A stretch of 64,000 nt of DNA from Prodigiosinella aquatilis (lineage in GTDB: Bacteria; Pseudomonadota; Gammaproteobacteria; Enterobacterales; Enterobacteriaceae), in NCBI GenBank assembly GCA_030388725.1, contig CP128857.1, positions 62,001-126,000 on the forward strand. Reading direction: 5' to 3'. Below the pieces are notes generated by a model. The model did not search any database and was not told where the DNA came from. It saw nothing but the letters and a program-made list of their open reading frames with translations. Both the position numbers and the translations under genes were made by a program. Positions within the stretch are counted from its first letter, which is position 1, and each line of letters begins with the position of its first letter. Below are positions 18,533 to 27,755 of this stretch, piece after piece.

Positions 18533-19297
18533 TCATGCCAGCAGTTTACTGGCTGCGGCCAGTACCACATTCACCGACGCAGTTTCTGCCAGTTTCATGG
18601 TCGCTGTATCAGGAATCTCCTGTTGAGCGCGGTTAACAATAACCCCCGCCACCATACCCGCACGCAGCCCCTGACTGGCACACATGGTTAACAACGTGGC
18701 GGACTCCATTTCATAGTTCAGCACGCCCATGCTCTGCCACTCGGCCATTGAGCCCTGAAAGCGACGTACTACACGGCCTGAAAACGTATCGTAGCGCTCT
18801 TGTCCTGGATAGAAAGTATCTGAAGATGCGGTGATACCTATGTGTAACGTGGTTCCTGCCTCTTGAGCCGCCTCCACCAGTGCCGAGGTACAGGTGAAAT
18901 CCGCCACCGCCGGGAATTCCAGCGGAGCAAAATGCAGGCTGGCACCATCAAGACGTACTGCCGCCGTGGTAACCAGCACATCACCCACGGCAATATGTGG
19001 CTGAATGGCGCCGGTCGTACCGACCCGTAAAAAGGTACGAATACCTAATTGAGCCAGTTCTTCCACGGCGATGGATGTGGAGGGGCCGCCAATTCCGGTG
19101 GAGCACACAATGACGGCTTTTCCGGCCAGCTCAGCTCGCCAGGAGGTAAACTCTCGCTGTGACGCCAGGAATACCGGGTTATCCATCAGTTGGGCAATTT
19201 TTTCCACCCGTCCCGGATCACCGGGAACAATCGCCAGCGTTGCTCCCTGTAAATCATTTTTCGTTAAACCGAGGTGAAACACATCAGATGCAGACAT
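18533..19297 (-). CDS. udp: Uridine phosphorylase
   Basis: Splits uridine with phosphate into uracil and ribose-1-phosphate in pyrimidine salvage. Motifs are SDVFHLGLTKNDLQGA at the start, VPGDPGRVEKIA for phosphate binding, GIGGPSTSIAVEEL, and NYEMESATLLTM, which includes the ribose-binding Glu-Met-Glu. Two ATGs are adjacent. The second (19295-19297) lies five bases after GGAGG and gives 254 residues, so I use it; the first would be too close to the ribosome-binding site. Neighbours udp, ysgA-like hydrolase, metE and metR are the same group as in E. coli. Confidence 0.94.
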   Translation of the reverse strand: MSASDVFHLGLTKNDLQGATLAIVPGDPGRVEKIAQLMDNPVFLASQREFTSWRAELAGKAVIVCSTGIGGPSTSIAVEELAQLGIRTFLRVGTTGAIQPHIAVGDVLVTTAAVRLDGASLHFAPLEFPAVADFTCTSALVEAAQEAGTTLHIGITASSDTFYPGQERYDTFSGRVVRRFQGSMAEWQSMGVLNYEMESATLLTMCASQGLRAGMVAGVIVNRAQQEIPDTATMKLAETASVNVVLAAASKLLA

Positions 19298-19419
19298 CAT
19301 CGCCTCCCAGGCAATTCATTAACGTCGGGGTACCGATCTGATCCTAGCGCAAGATATTGTTGTTTTTAGTGATATAAGTCGTTTGTTAAAAAGTAACGAC
19401 CTTTTATTTGCACTAGTAA

Positions 19420-19435
19420 TGTTATTTAAATCACG
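19420..19435. promoter_or_regulatory. Possible CRP site in the udp/hydrolase intergenic region
   Basis: TGTTATTTAAATCACG matches the CRP core TGTGA-N6-TCACA at eight of ten positions. It lies in the 326-base gap between divergent udp and the hydrolase gene. E. coli udp is under CRP and CytR control, which makes the site plausible but not proven. Nothing else in this gap is recognisable. Confidence 0.38.
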
Positions 19436-19623
19436 TTATTAATGGGTTCCGACTGCTGTAAATGGTTTTTACAGCAGTACCGCATGACTTTCCCGGTAAG
19501 ACAGCGAATGATAAATCGCATTATTCCTATAATGAATCAACACCGCTTGGCTGTACATTCTTTAAGCGTGGAAAGAATTTGTATTAAGCTTGAAATCACC
19601 CGGTTTAATTTAAGGAAAGTGTC

Positions 19624-20451
19624 ATGAAAACAGATGAACTGATTATCCCTGCATCGACAGCGAGTGGATTTACCCCCGCCGTCGCACCGCTGGCTTCTTC
19701 CGCGATAATAACGGATACCGTGGGTATCACTGCCGGGGAAACCACTATTCCTTCGCAAGGCGATGCTTTACCGGCTTACATCGCCAAACCGGCTGACAAA
19801 ACGGGTCCGTTTGCCGTGGTGCTGGTAGTACAGGAGATTTTTGGCGTCCACGAACATATCCGCGATGTATGCCGCCGTCTGGCGAAACAGGGGTATCTGG
19901 CGATTGCGCCTGAACTCTATTTTCGTCAGGGGGATGCGCAGCAATATACCGATATTCAGCAATTGATCACGGGTCTGGTCAGCAATGTGCCAGATAGCCA
20001 GGTGATGGCTGATCTGGACCATACCGCCAACTGGGCGATTAAACATGGTGGTGACGCCAGCCGACTGGGTATTACCGGTTTTTGTTGGGGTGGCCGCATC
20101 TGTTGGCTGTACGCCGCCCACAATCCACAGTTGAAGGCGGCTGTTGCCTGGTATGGCAAGATGACCGGTAATAAAACGCTGAATAACCCGGATCATCCGG
20201 TGGATATCGCCAAAGATCTGGCGGCGCCAGTGCTCGGCCTTTATGGGGCGCAGGATGACAGTATTCCGCTGGAACAGGTGGAGACGATGCGTCAGGCGTT
20301 GCGAGCAGCCAATGCGAATGCTGAGATAATCGTTTATCCGGATGCGGGTCACGCGTTTTATGCTGACTACCGCCCCAGTTATCATGCCGAATCAGCACAG
20401 GATGGCTGGCAGCGCATGCTGGAATGGTTTTCGCGTTATAACGTGATTTGA
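19624..20451 (+). CDS. ysgA: Dienelactone hydrolase family protein (YsgA-like)
   Basis: An alpha/beta hydrolase of 275 residues (E. coli YsgA has about 271). The nucleophile elbow is GFCWGG with Cys154, the acid is at Asp211/212 in YGAQDDSIP and the base is His243 in PDAGHAFYADYR, the dienelactone hydrolase triad. The N-terminal 40 residues are poorly conserved and hydrophobic in part. The natural substrate of YsgA is unknown; true chlorocatechol metabolism is unlikely here. The ATG follows AAGGAAAG. It diverges from udp and converges with metE, as in E. coli. Confidence 0.88.
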   Translation: MKTDELIIPASTASGFTPAVAPLASSAIITDTVGITAGETTIPSQGDALPAYIAKPADKTGPFAVVLVVQEIFGVHEHIRDVCRRLAKQGYLAIAPELYFRQGDAQQYTDIQQLITGLVSNVPDSQVMADLDHTANWAIKHGGDASRLGITGFCWGGRICWLYAAHNPQLKAAVAWYGKMTGNKTLNNPDHPVDIAKDLAAPVLGLYGAQDDSIPLEQVETMRQALRAANANAEIIVYPDAGHAFYADYRPSYHAESAQDGWQRMLEWFSRYNVI

Positions 20452-20580
20452 TACCTTTCTGAAAAGCGGAATCATACATTCCGCTTTCCTGCATGTTGAA
20501 CGATGACAGGTATATTTCAGTATTCGAGGTAGCGGTCTGGCGTTTCACCGTCTCAGTTAACGTCGAACTATTCCGGCAAT

Positions 20581-20615
20581 AAAACGGGGGAGACATTTGT
20601 CTCCCCCGTTTTATT
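20581..20615. terminator. Bidirectional terminator between hydrolase gene and metE
   Basis: AAAACGGGGGAGACA and TGTCTCCCCCGTTTT form a perfect fifteen-pair stem with a tiny loop, with T-rich sequence on either strand. It serves the two convergent genes. The remaining sequence between 20613 and 20727 shows nothing further. Confidence 0.88.
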
Positions 20616-20727
20616 CAGTGGTGGTAATGAGCGGTTGTCCTACTGGGTTCCTTTGGTGACTACCGCGCGCATTCCCTTTCCTTTGCACCTGACGCACCCA
20701 TTCATGATCACCGGTTCATATCCAGCA

Positions 20728-22995
20728 TCAGGCCTGTGCTTCGCGCAGGTGTTTAGCTGCCTCCACCATGTTAGCCAGTGATTGGCGGGTTTCCGGCCAG
20801 CCACGGGTTTTCAGGCCACAGTCCGGGTTTACCCACAAACGCTCGGCGGGAATACGCTGTGCCGCTTTACGCAGCAGCGCTTCGATCCAGGCCACACTCG
20901 GGACGTTCGGCGAGTGGATATCATATACACCCGGCCCGATTTCGTTCGGATACTCGAATTCTTCAAATGACTCCAGTAACTCCATATCGGAACGCGAGGT
21001 TTCAATGGTAATCACGTCCGCATCCAGCGCGGCGATGGAATCCATAATGTCGTTGAATTCGCAGTAACACATATGGGTGTGAATCTGCGTGTCGTCTTTC
21101 GCTACTGCTGCATTTAAACGGAAGGCTTCTACCGCCCATTCCAGATAGGCTTTCCAGTCAGAGCGATGCAGTGGCAACCCTTCGCGCAGAGCCGGTTCAT
21201 CAATTTGAATGATACCGATACCGGCGCTTTCCAAATCCGCCACTTCATCTCGTAGCGCCAATGCAATCTGTTTGGCGATGGTTTCACGGCTGACATCTTC
21301 ACGCGGGAAAGACCAGCACAGGATAGTGACCGGGCCGGTTAACATTCCCTTCACCGGTTTGTCGGTCAACGATTGTGCATACTTCGCCCACTCAACGGTA
21401 ATCGGTTCAGGGCGGCTGATATCGCCGATAATCACCGGTGGTTTCACACAACGGGAACCATAACTTTGTACCCAGCCATTCTGGGTAAACACAAAGCCAT
21501 CCAGATGCTCGCCGAAGTATTCCACCATATCGTTACGCTCGGCTTCACCGTGCACCAGTACATCCAGATCCAAACGTTCCTGTTCCGCTATCGCCTGCTT
21601 GATATGTTCTGCAATACCAATATGGTAATTCTGACTATCCAGACGACCTTGTTTAAAGTCCAGGCGCAGGCTGCGGATTTCCGTAGTTTGCGGGAAAGAA
21701 CCGATGGTGGTAGTTGGCCATGCCGGTAAATTGAAGCGAGCACGTTGTGCGCTGGCGCGTACCGGATAAGCACTCAGACGCTGACTATCCTGTGGCACGA
21801 TGGCCGCCAGACGTTTTGCCACGTCTGCATTGTTCACCCGCTGAGAAGTGCGGCGGGCGCGAATAGGAGCGCTGTAGGCGACAAGTTCCTGACCGTTACC
21901 GCTGTTCAACGCGTTGGTCAGCAGCGCCAGTTCCTGACATTTTTGCAGGGCAAACGCGAACCAGCTTTTCACTTCATCATCCAGACGGGTTTCCACGCTG
22001 AGGTCGATTGGACTGTGTAGCAGTGAGCAGGAGCTGCCCAGCCAAAGCGCGCGTTTACCCACCAGCGGTTGCAGGTGATCAAACCAGTTGTTCAGGTCGG
22101 CTCGCCATACATTACGGCCATTGATAACTCCTAAAGAGAGCAGCCAGTCGGCGGGTAACTGGTTATTGAGTGCGGCGATGTCGTCTTTGCCATGTACCAG
22201 GTCGACATGCAGCCCTTGTACCGGCAGTGTCTTGATGGTCGCCAGATTCTGGCTGATGCTGTCAAAGTAGGTGGTCAGCAGCAGTTTCACCTGACCTTGC
22301 AGGGTGTCGTAAGCCGGCTTGAATGCAGCCAGCCAGTCGGCTTCCAGTTCCAGCACCAGCGCAGGCTCATCGATCTGTACCCAGTCGATACCGCGTTTCG
22401 CCAGTTCAGCCAGCACCTGTTGGTAAACCGGCAGGATGTCTTTCAGCAGTGTCAGGCGGTCAAATGACTCACCTTTCACTTTACCCAGCCACAGGTAGGT
22501 GACCGGCCCCAGTAGCACCGGCTTCACCTTGTGGCCCAGCGCCAGCGCTTCGTCTACTTCATCCAGCAGTTGTGTCCAGGTCAGTTTGAACTGCTGCCCT
22601 TTGGTGAATTCAGGCACCATGTAGTGATAGTTGGTATTGAACCATTTGGTCATTTCTGCGGCGGCGGCGGGTTCTCCGGTCGGTGCACGGCCCCGGCCAA
22701 TGCGGAACAGCGTATCCAAATCCACGGAACCATCGGCATTCTGATGACGGGCTGGTACATTACCCAGCAGTAGGCTGGTGGTCAGTACATGATCGTACCA
22801 GGCGAAATCGCCGACTGGCAGCAGGTCGACACCGGCGTCTTTCTGTTGTTGCCAATGGCGGGCGCGCAGGTCGCGGCCAACTGCCAGTAATGATTCCTGA
22901 GTGGTATTGCCTGCCCAATAGCTTTCTTGCGCTTTTTTCAGTTCACGACGCAGCCCTACGCGTGGAAAACCGAGGGTGTGATTTAAAATTGTCAT
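20728..22995 (-). CDS. metE: Cobalamin-independent methionine synthase
   Basis: Transfers a methyl group from 5-methyltetrahydropteroyl-triglutamate to homocysteine, giving methionine. It has 755 residues (E. coli 753). The N-terminal start TILNHTLGFPRVGLRRELKKA is typical. The C-terminal half holds the zinc ligands in HTHMCYCEF and in WVNPDCGLKTRGW, and the IQIDEPALREG substrate motif. The gene diverges from metR over a 104-base region with MetJ boxes, so it should be repressed by MetJ with S-adenosylmethionine and activated by MetR with homocysteine, as in E. coli. Confidence 0.97.
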   Translation of the reverse strand: MTILNHTLGFPRVGLRRELKKAQESYWAGNTTQESLLAVGRDLRARHWQQQKDAGVDLLPVGDFAWYDHVLTTSLLLGNVPARHQNADGSVDLDTLFRIGRGRAPTGEPAAAAEMTKWFNTNYHYMVPEFTKGQQFKLTWTQLLDEVDEALALGHKVKPVLLGPVTYLWLGKVKGESFDRLTLLKDILPVYQQVLAELAKRGIDWVQIDEPALVLELEADWLAAFKPAYDTLQGQVKLLLTTYFDSISQNLATIKTLPVQGLHVDLVHGKDDIAALNNQLPADWLLSLGVINGRNVWRADLNNWFDHLQPLVGKRALWLGSSCSLLHSPIDLSVETRLDDEVKSWFAFALQKCQELALLTNALNSGNGQELVAYSAPIRARRTSQRVNNADVAKRLAAIVPQDSQRLSAYPVRASAQRARFNLPAWPTTTIGSFPQTTEIRSLRLDFKQGRLDSQNYHIGIAEHIKQAIAEQERLDLDVLVHGEAERNDMVEYFGEHLDGFVFTQNGWVQSYGSRCVKPPVIIGDISRPEPITVEWAKYAQSLTDKPVKGMLTGPVTILCWSFPREDVSRETIAKQIALALRDEVADLESAGIGIIQIDEPALREGLPLHRSDWKAYLEWAVEAFRLNAAVAKDDTQIHTHMCYCEFNDIMDSIAALDADVITIETSRSDMELLESFEEFEYPNEIGPGVYDIHSPNVPSVAWIEALLRKAAQRIPAERLWVNPDCGLKTRGWPETRQSLANMVEAAKHLREAQA

Positions 22996-23011
22996 GCTTG
23001 GATTCCCATTT

Positions 23012-23035
23012 AGCCGTCCAGATGTTTACACATCT
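23012..23035. promoter_or_regulatory. Three tandem Met boxes (MetJ operator)
   Basis: Three adjoining eight-base units, AGCCGTCC, AGATGTTT and ACACATCT, each match the MetJ consensus AGACGTCT at six of eight positions. Imperfect tandem boxes are the normal state of MetJ operators because the repressor binds cooperatively. The position, between divergent metE and metR, is the expected one. Confidence 0.7.
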
Positions 23036-23099
23036 ATAATCCGCAGGTAGTGTATTAAGCACAAGCGCAATTTATTCACTGTCACTGTGAAGGACTCTC

Positions 23100-24035
23100 A
23101 TGATCGAATTTAAACACTTACGGACGCTACAGGCTCTGCACAATACGGGATCGTTAGCTGCCGCCGCCGCACAGCTTCATCAAACGCAATCCGCTCTGTC
23201 GCATCAGTTCAGCGATTTGGAGCAACGTTTAGGATTTCGGTTATTCGTCCGTAAGAGTCAGCCGCTACGGTTTACGCCTCAGGGTGAAATTCTGCTACAA
23301 CTGGCCGAGCAGGTACTGCCGCAGATACAGCAAGCGCTTCAAGCTTGCCATGAGCCGCATCAGACTACATTGCGCCTGGCGATTGAATGCCATAGTTGTA
23401 TTCAATGGCTAACCCCGGCGCTGGAAAATTTCCATCAGAGCTGGCCGCAAGTGGTGATGGATTTCAAATCCGGTGTGACCTTTGATCCGCAACCAGCCCT
23501 GCAACAAGGGGAACTGGATCTGGTGATGACCTCCGATATTCTGCCGCGCAGTGGTTTGTTCTATGCGCCGTTATTTGATTTTGAGGTCCGTCTGGTGCTT
23601 GCTCCGGATCATCCGCTGGTAGCGAAAGAGCGCATTGTGCCGGAAGATTTGAGTCAGGAAACGCTGATGATTTACCCGGTACAGCGGCAGCGACTGGATA
23701 TCTGGCGTCATTTCTTGCAACCGGCTGGTGTCAGCCCGTCGCTGAAAAGTGTTGATAATACGTTATTGCTGATTCAGATGGTGTCGGCCCGCATGGGGAT
23801 TGCTGCGCTACCACACTGGGTAGTGGAAAGTTTTGAACGCCAGGGTTTGATAGTAACCAAAACCCTGGGAGAAGGTTTATGGAGCCGATTGTACGCCGCT
23901 GTACGCGATGGCGAGCAGCGCCAACCGGTTATCGAGGCGTTTATTCGTTCCGCGCGTCAGCATGCCTGTGAGCATCTACCGTTTGTGCGGGACGCTTCAC
24001 GACCCAGCGCCGGTGTACCCATAACGAAGATATGA
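23100..24035 (+). CDS. metR: LysR-type regulator of methionine genes
   Basis: Transcriptional activator of metE and other methionine genes, with homocysteine as co-effector. The 311 residues carry the LysR helix-turn-helix at about 18-40 (SLAAAAAQLHQTQSALSHQ) and a C-terminal effector domain from about residue 90. Divergent placement next to metE is the classical arrangement. The 3' end overlaps the end of the convergent bioP gene by 95 bases, so the last 30 or so residues are encoded opposite BioP's tail; both proteins have near-normal lengths. Confidence 0.94.
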   Translation: MIEFKHLRTLQALHNTGSLAAAAAQLHQTQSALSHQFSDLEQRLGFRLFVRKSQPLRFTPQGEILLQLAEQVLPQIQQALQACHEPHQTTLRLAIECHSCIQWLTPALENFHQSWPQVVMDFKSGVTFDPQPALQQGELDLVMTSDILPRSGLFYAPLFDFEVRLVLAPDHPLVAKERIVPEDLSQETLMIYPVQRQRLDIWRHFLQPAGVSPSLKSVDNTLLLIQMVSARMGIAALPHWVVESFERQGLIVTKTLGEGLWSRLYAAVRDGEQRQPVIEAFIRSARQHACEHLPFVRDASRPSAGVPITKI

Positions 24036-24840
24036 TAATGGCGGCACCAACGATAAATCTCGGCCAGTGAGGCTGTTCCTGCCAGATGGCAAAGTTCACC
24101 AGCAGCCCAGCCGGGACGTGAAAGTTATTCATAATGCCGAGCGTGCCGGCATCCACTTGTGTCGCACCATAGTTCCACATGAAATATCCCAGGCCAGATG
24201 CTCCAATGCCCAACCAAATCAGCACACCCCACTGCAATGATGTGGTGGGGAGTTTATGGGGATTACCGAACAGTAACCAGGCCACCACGGAAACCGCCAG
24301 CGCACCGAGATAAAACCAGGAAAATGCACTGTGCTGCGGCATGGGGTAGACTTCCATCAGACGTTTGTAGCCCACCTGTCCCATTGCAAAAAAGATATTC
24401 GCCGCCTGTACCAGCAACAATCCCCACCAGAATTGTCCATTGACGCCATCATAGCGGATCACCGCCGCGCCCAGCACCGCCAGCAGGGCGCTCAGTGCGT
24501 AGCCCCAGCGCAGACGCTGATGCCCTAGCAGATCGTAAATCAGCGTGACATAAAGAGGTGTCATCACGGTGAACAGCAAAAACTCCGGTACTGACAGGTA
24601 GAGATAAGCCTGGAATACAAACAGATACATAATGCCGAGCTGACATGCGCCCACTAACAGATATAACCCGATGACTTTAGGCTGATATCCGCGCCAGCGC
24701 AGAAAAGGCAGAAAGACCAGAGCGGCCAGGCCAACACGCATCAGCACGGAGAACCAGCTATCCACATGACCGGCAAGATATTCACCTATCAGACTGAATG
24801 AAAAAGCCCATAGAATGGTAGTAAGAATCAGTAATGGCAC
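23941..24840 (-). CDS. bioP: Biotin importer (YigM/BioP), EamA fold
   Basis: A 299-residue inner-membrane protein with ten hydrophobic segments, the same length as E. coli YigM, which imports biotin. The first helix (LLILTTILWAFSFSLIGEYLAGHVDS) and the segment GYFMWNYGATQVDAGTLGIMNN are close matches to YigM, and so is its place beside metR. The start is GTG (24838-24840) with only a weak ribosome-binding site. Other EamA proteins export metabolites, so the biotin assignment depends on the synteny and similarity to YigM. Confidence 0.85.
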   Translation of the reverse strand: MPLLILTTILWAFSFSLIGEYLAGHVDSWFSVLMRVGLAALVFLPFLRWRGYQPKVIGLYLLVGACQLGIMYLFVFQAYLYLSVPEFLLFTVMTPLYVTLIYDLLGHQRLRWGYALSALLAVLGAAVIRYDGVNGQFWWGLLLVQAANIFFAMGQVGYKRLMEVYPMPQHSAFSWFYLGALAVSVVAWLLFGNPHKLPTTSLQWGVLIWLGIGASGLGYFMWNYGATQVDAGTLGIMNNFHVPAGLLVNFAIWQEQPHWPRFIVGAAIIISSLWVHRRWVVKRPAQTVDAHRHADARNE

Positions 24841-25154
24841 AAGTGTGACTCACTCAATAACACGTAGTATAAGGCGCTATTGTAATAGACTTTACCGCAT
24901 GAATTTCAGTCAACATGGTTTACATTTGTATTAATTTAAACCACTTGTCCACTTGTGTTCGGGTAAGCGGCGTGTGAATGGTTAAAACTCACAGCCAGGT
25001 AAAAAACACACTGCCGTTGTGATAAGTGTCGGGAATGCATTTCGCCTGAAAAGATAGTCGTTGGTCGTTTACTGACGCCAAAGGTAATAGCCTCCAGGAC
25101 TGAAATTCGACAGATGATCTGACTCCTGGTTTTTTTAGAAGGGTTTTTAACTTT
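24841..25154. other. Gap between bioP and the cysE terminator
   Basis: No coding sequence is visible here. The part next to bioP is AT-rich and should hold its promoter. I see no RNA gene or repeat. Confidence 0.5.
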
Positions 25155-25183
25155 AAAATAAAAACCACCCGGTTTCGGATGGT
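25155..25183 (-). terminator. Terminator of the yibN-secB-gpsA-cysE operon
   Basis: On the minus strand ACCATCC and GGGTGGT pair (one G-T) around GAAACC, followed by TTTTTATTTT. It lies about 35 bases after the cysE stop. Confidence 0.82.
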
Positions 25184-25216
25184 CAGATAGAAAAGCAGAC
25201 TTAATCGGTCGTTGGA

Positions 25217-26038
25217 TTAAATACCATCACCGTATTCGAAGCTACGATTGGTGCCGTTGAAATACTGGTCCATATCCATGGCGGGTTTATCGCTGTCTGG
25301 ACGGCCGACGATACGAGCCGGAACACCTGCGACGGTGGTGTGGGGCGGAACCGGCTGTAATACCACCGAACCTGCGCCAATTTTGGCACCGCGACCCACC
25401 TCAATATTTCCCAGAACCTTGGCGCCAGCACCAATCATGACACCTTCTCTGATCTTGGGATGACGGTCACCGCTGGTTTTACCTGTACCACCGAGGGTAA
25501 CGGACTGAAGAATGGAAACATCATTTTCCACCACAGCCGTTTCACCAATCACGATGCCGGTGGCGTGATCCAGCATGATGCCACAACCGATATGAGCTGC
25601 CGGGTGAATATCTACGCCAAATGACACGGAAATCTGATTCTGGAAATAGATGGCTAATGCCTGGCGATCCTGCTTCCATAACCAATGACCGATACGGTAG
25701 GCTTGTAAGGCATGAAAGCCTTTCAGGTACAGCAATGGGGTGGAATATTTATCTACCGCCGGGTCACGCAGACATACTGCCTGAATATCCCGGGCTGCGG
25801 ACATGATCATTGATGGGTTTGCATGGTATGCCTCTTCTACTACTTCACGGATGGCAATGGCCGGCATAATAGCGTTTGCCAGCTTATTTGCCAGCATATA
25901 GCTCAAGGCATTTCCCAGATTTTCATGCTTTAACAAGGTGGCATGAAAAAAGCTTGCCAGCATAGGTTCACAGTCAGCTAAACAGCGGGCTTCATCCTTA
26001 ATGTTTCGCCAGACCAGTTCCAGTTCTTCATGTGACAT
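25217..26038 (-). CDS. cysE: Serine O-acetyltransferase
   Basis: Makes O-acetylserine from serine and acetyl-CoA, committing serine to cysteine synthesis. It has 273 residues as in E. coli, from MSHEELELVWRNIKDEARC to the FEYGDGI tail that binds CysK and ends in the expected Ile. An N-terminal helical domain is followed by a left-handed beta-helix of hexapeptide repeats (VDIHPAAHIGCGIMLDHATGI and onward). The frame extends eleven codons further to 26071, but the ATG at 26036-26038 follows AGAGGG and gives the family start. It is the last gene of the operon, 105 bases after gpsA. Confidence 0.96.
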   Translation of the reverse strand: MSHEELELVWRNIKDEARCLADCEPMLASFFHATLLKHENLGNALSYMLANKLANAIMPAIAIREVVEEAYHANPSMIMSAARDIQAVCLRDPAVDKYSTPLLYLKGFHALQAYRIGHWLWKQDRQALAIYFQNQISVSFGVDIHPAAHIGCGIMLDHATGIVIGETAVVENDVSILQSVTLGGTGKTSGDRHPKIREGVMIGAGAKVLGNIEVGRGAKIGAGSVVLQPVPPHTTVAGVPARIVGRPDSDKPAMDMDQYFNGTNRSFEYGDGI

Positions 26039-26143
26039 TGCATCAACCCTCTGAAATACCCTACATTCCACGCTAGTCGGTTACTTATGCTCAGGTAGAA
26101 ATACTATTGGGCCATCTCGCGGAAACCCATCAGTGTTGTCGTG

Positions 26144-27163
26144 TTATACATGGGGACTTTCATCTTTACTGGCTCGTCCCAGTAAACTCAGTGCGGCTTC
26201 ACGAGCGTCCTTGCCGCAGTATAAAACTTGCCAGAGTTGCTCGGTAATCGGCATCTCTACGTTATAACGTTGGGCGAGTGCCATCACTTCTTTGGTATTC
26301 CGATAACCTTCAACTACCTGACCTATCTGGGCCTGAGCACTATCTACATCCATGCCTTGCCCCAACATCATGCCAAAGCGGCGGTTGCGCGATTGATTAT
26401 CGGTACAGGTCAATACCAGATCACCGAGCCCGGCCATTCCCATAAAGGTGGTAGGATCGGCGCCCAATGCGACACCCAATCGGGTCATTTCTGCCAAACC
26501 ACGGGTAATCAACGCCGTACGGGCATTGGCACCAAACCCCATGCCATCTGACATTCCGGCACCGATGGCGATCACGTTTTTTACCGCGCCCCCCAGCTGT
26601 ACACCAATAAAATCAGGATTGCTATAGACCCGGAAACTTTTGCCGCAGTGCAGCAACAGTTGCAGATCATCAGAAAATTCACGATCTGTTGCCGCCAGTG
26701 CTATCGCTGTCGGTAATCCCGCAGCCAGCTCTTTGGCAAAGGTTGGCCCGGATACGACAGCCAGTGGAATATCGTTTCCCAGCGCTTCACGTGCAACATC
26801 CTGCAACAAACGACCCGTTTCCGCCTCCAGTCCTTTCGTTGCCCATACCACGCGCGCATCGGCACGTAAGTGTGGCTTAATTTGACGCAACACGTCAGCG
26901 AACACGTGGCTCGGTACTACAACCAGAATATTGCGGCTGGCCGCCAGGGCACGAGTCAGATCGGTTTCCAGTTGCAACGAATCAGGAAAGGGAACATCTG
27001 GCAGAAACGCCTGATTACAGCGAGCGGTTTGCAAGGCGTGAATGTGCGCCGGATCGTGCCCCCAGAGCACAACCCGGTGGCCATTACGAGCCAGTGTAAT
27101 AGCCAGAGCGGTGCCGTAGGAGCCGGCACCAATCACGGTCATGGAAGCTTCAGCAGCGTTCAT
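26144..27163 (-). CDS. gpsA: Glycerol-3-phosphate dehydrogenase (NAD(P)+)
   Basis: Reduces dihydroxyacetone phosphate to sn-glycerol-3-phosphate for phospholipid synthesis. The 339 residues begin with the nucleotide-binding motif VIGAGSYGTALA. They include WATKGLEAETG and the signature GGAVKNVIAIGAGMSDGMG with the catalytic lysine. The ATG overlaps the secB stop by one base (TGATG), so translation is probably coupled. gpsA sits between secB and cysE in the usual enteric order. Confidence 0.96.
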   Translation of the reverse strand: MNAAEASMTVIGAGSYGTALAITLARNGHRVVLWGHDPAHIHALQTARCNQAFLPDVPFPDSLQLETDLTRALAASRNILVVVPSHVFADVLRQIKPHLRADARVVWATKGLEAETGRLLQDVAREALGNDIPLAVVSGPTFAKELAAGLPTAIALAATDREFSDDLQLLLHCGKSFRVYSNPDFIGVQLGGAVKNVIAIGAGMSDGMGFGANARTALITRGLAEMTRLGVALGADPTTFMGMAGLGDLVLTCTDNQSRNRRFGMMLGQGMDVDSAQAQIGQVVEGYRNTKEVMALAQRYNVEMPITEQLWQVLYCGKDAREAALSLLGRASKDESPHV

Positions 27164-27633
27164 CAGGCATCCAGAGACGGTGCCGCACTTTCATCGTCTG
27201 TCTGTTGTTGCAGATAGTTCATGAACAGTGCGTCGAAGTTGACCGGTGCCAAATTTAGTTGTGGGAAAGTCCCGCGGGACACCAGGCTGGTGATACATTC
27301 GCGTGCGTAAGGGAATAAGAGATTCGGGCAGTAAGCTCCCAGACAGTGCGCCAGTTGAGTACCTTCCAGTCCTTCAACGGTGAAAATGCCGCCCTGTTGA
27401 ACTTCACACAGAAACGCGGTTTCTTCGCCAAGGCTGGCGGTAACAGTTACGCGCAGCACAACTTCATAAACATCGTCAGCCAATTGGCTTGAAGTAGTAT
27501 CCAAATCCAGTTTTACTTCCGGTTGCCATTCTTGTTGGAATACAGCAGGCGCTTTTGGTGCTTCAAAAGAAATATCCTTGGTATAAATACGCTGGATCTG
27601 GAAGTTCATTTCGACGTTGTTTTGTTCAGACAT
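27163..27633 (-). CDS. secB: Protein-export chaperone SecB
   Basis: Tetrameric cytoplasmic chaperone that keeps preproteins unfolded and hands them to SecA. It has 156 residues (E. coli 155). The start MSEQNNVEMNFQIQRIYTKD and the core CPNLLFPYARECITSLVSRGTFPQLNLAPVNFD (split here across the conserved region near residues 105-140) are diagnostic. In most enterics grxC lies directly upstream; here it is absent, although the short sequence just before the secB start looks like the conserved enteric secB leader. Confidence 0.96.
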   Translation of the reverse strand: MSEQNNVEMNFQIQRIYTKDISFEAPKAPAVFQQEWQPEVKLDLDTTSSQLADDVYEVVLRVTVTASLGEETAFLCEVQQGGIFTVEGLEGTQLAHCLGAYCPNLLFPYARECITSLVSRGTFPQLNLAPVNFDALFMNYLQQQTDDESAAPSLDA

Positions 27634-27755
27634 GTTAAATAATACCCTTTGTTAGATTTCCCTGACGTGCTTCACCCTATACAGGTACAGAGAGTAGACG
27701 CCAACCCATTATTATAGTCTAGTCCTGCATATAGCCTTTACCTGGCCGTCATACA

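Noticed and set aside
19768..20385. 205-residue open frame opposite the dienelactone hydrolase gene
   Set aside because: It is a shadow of a gene with an intact catalytic triad.
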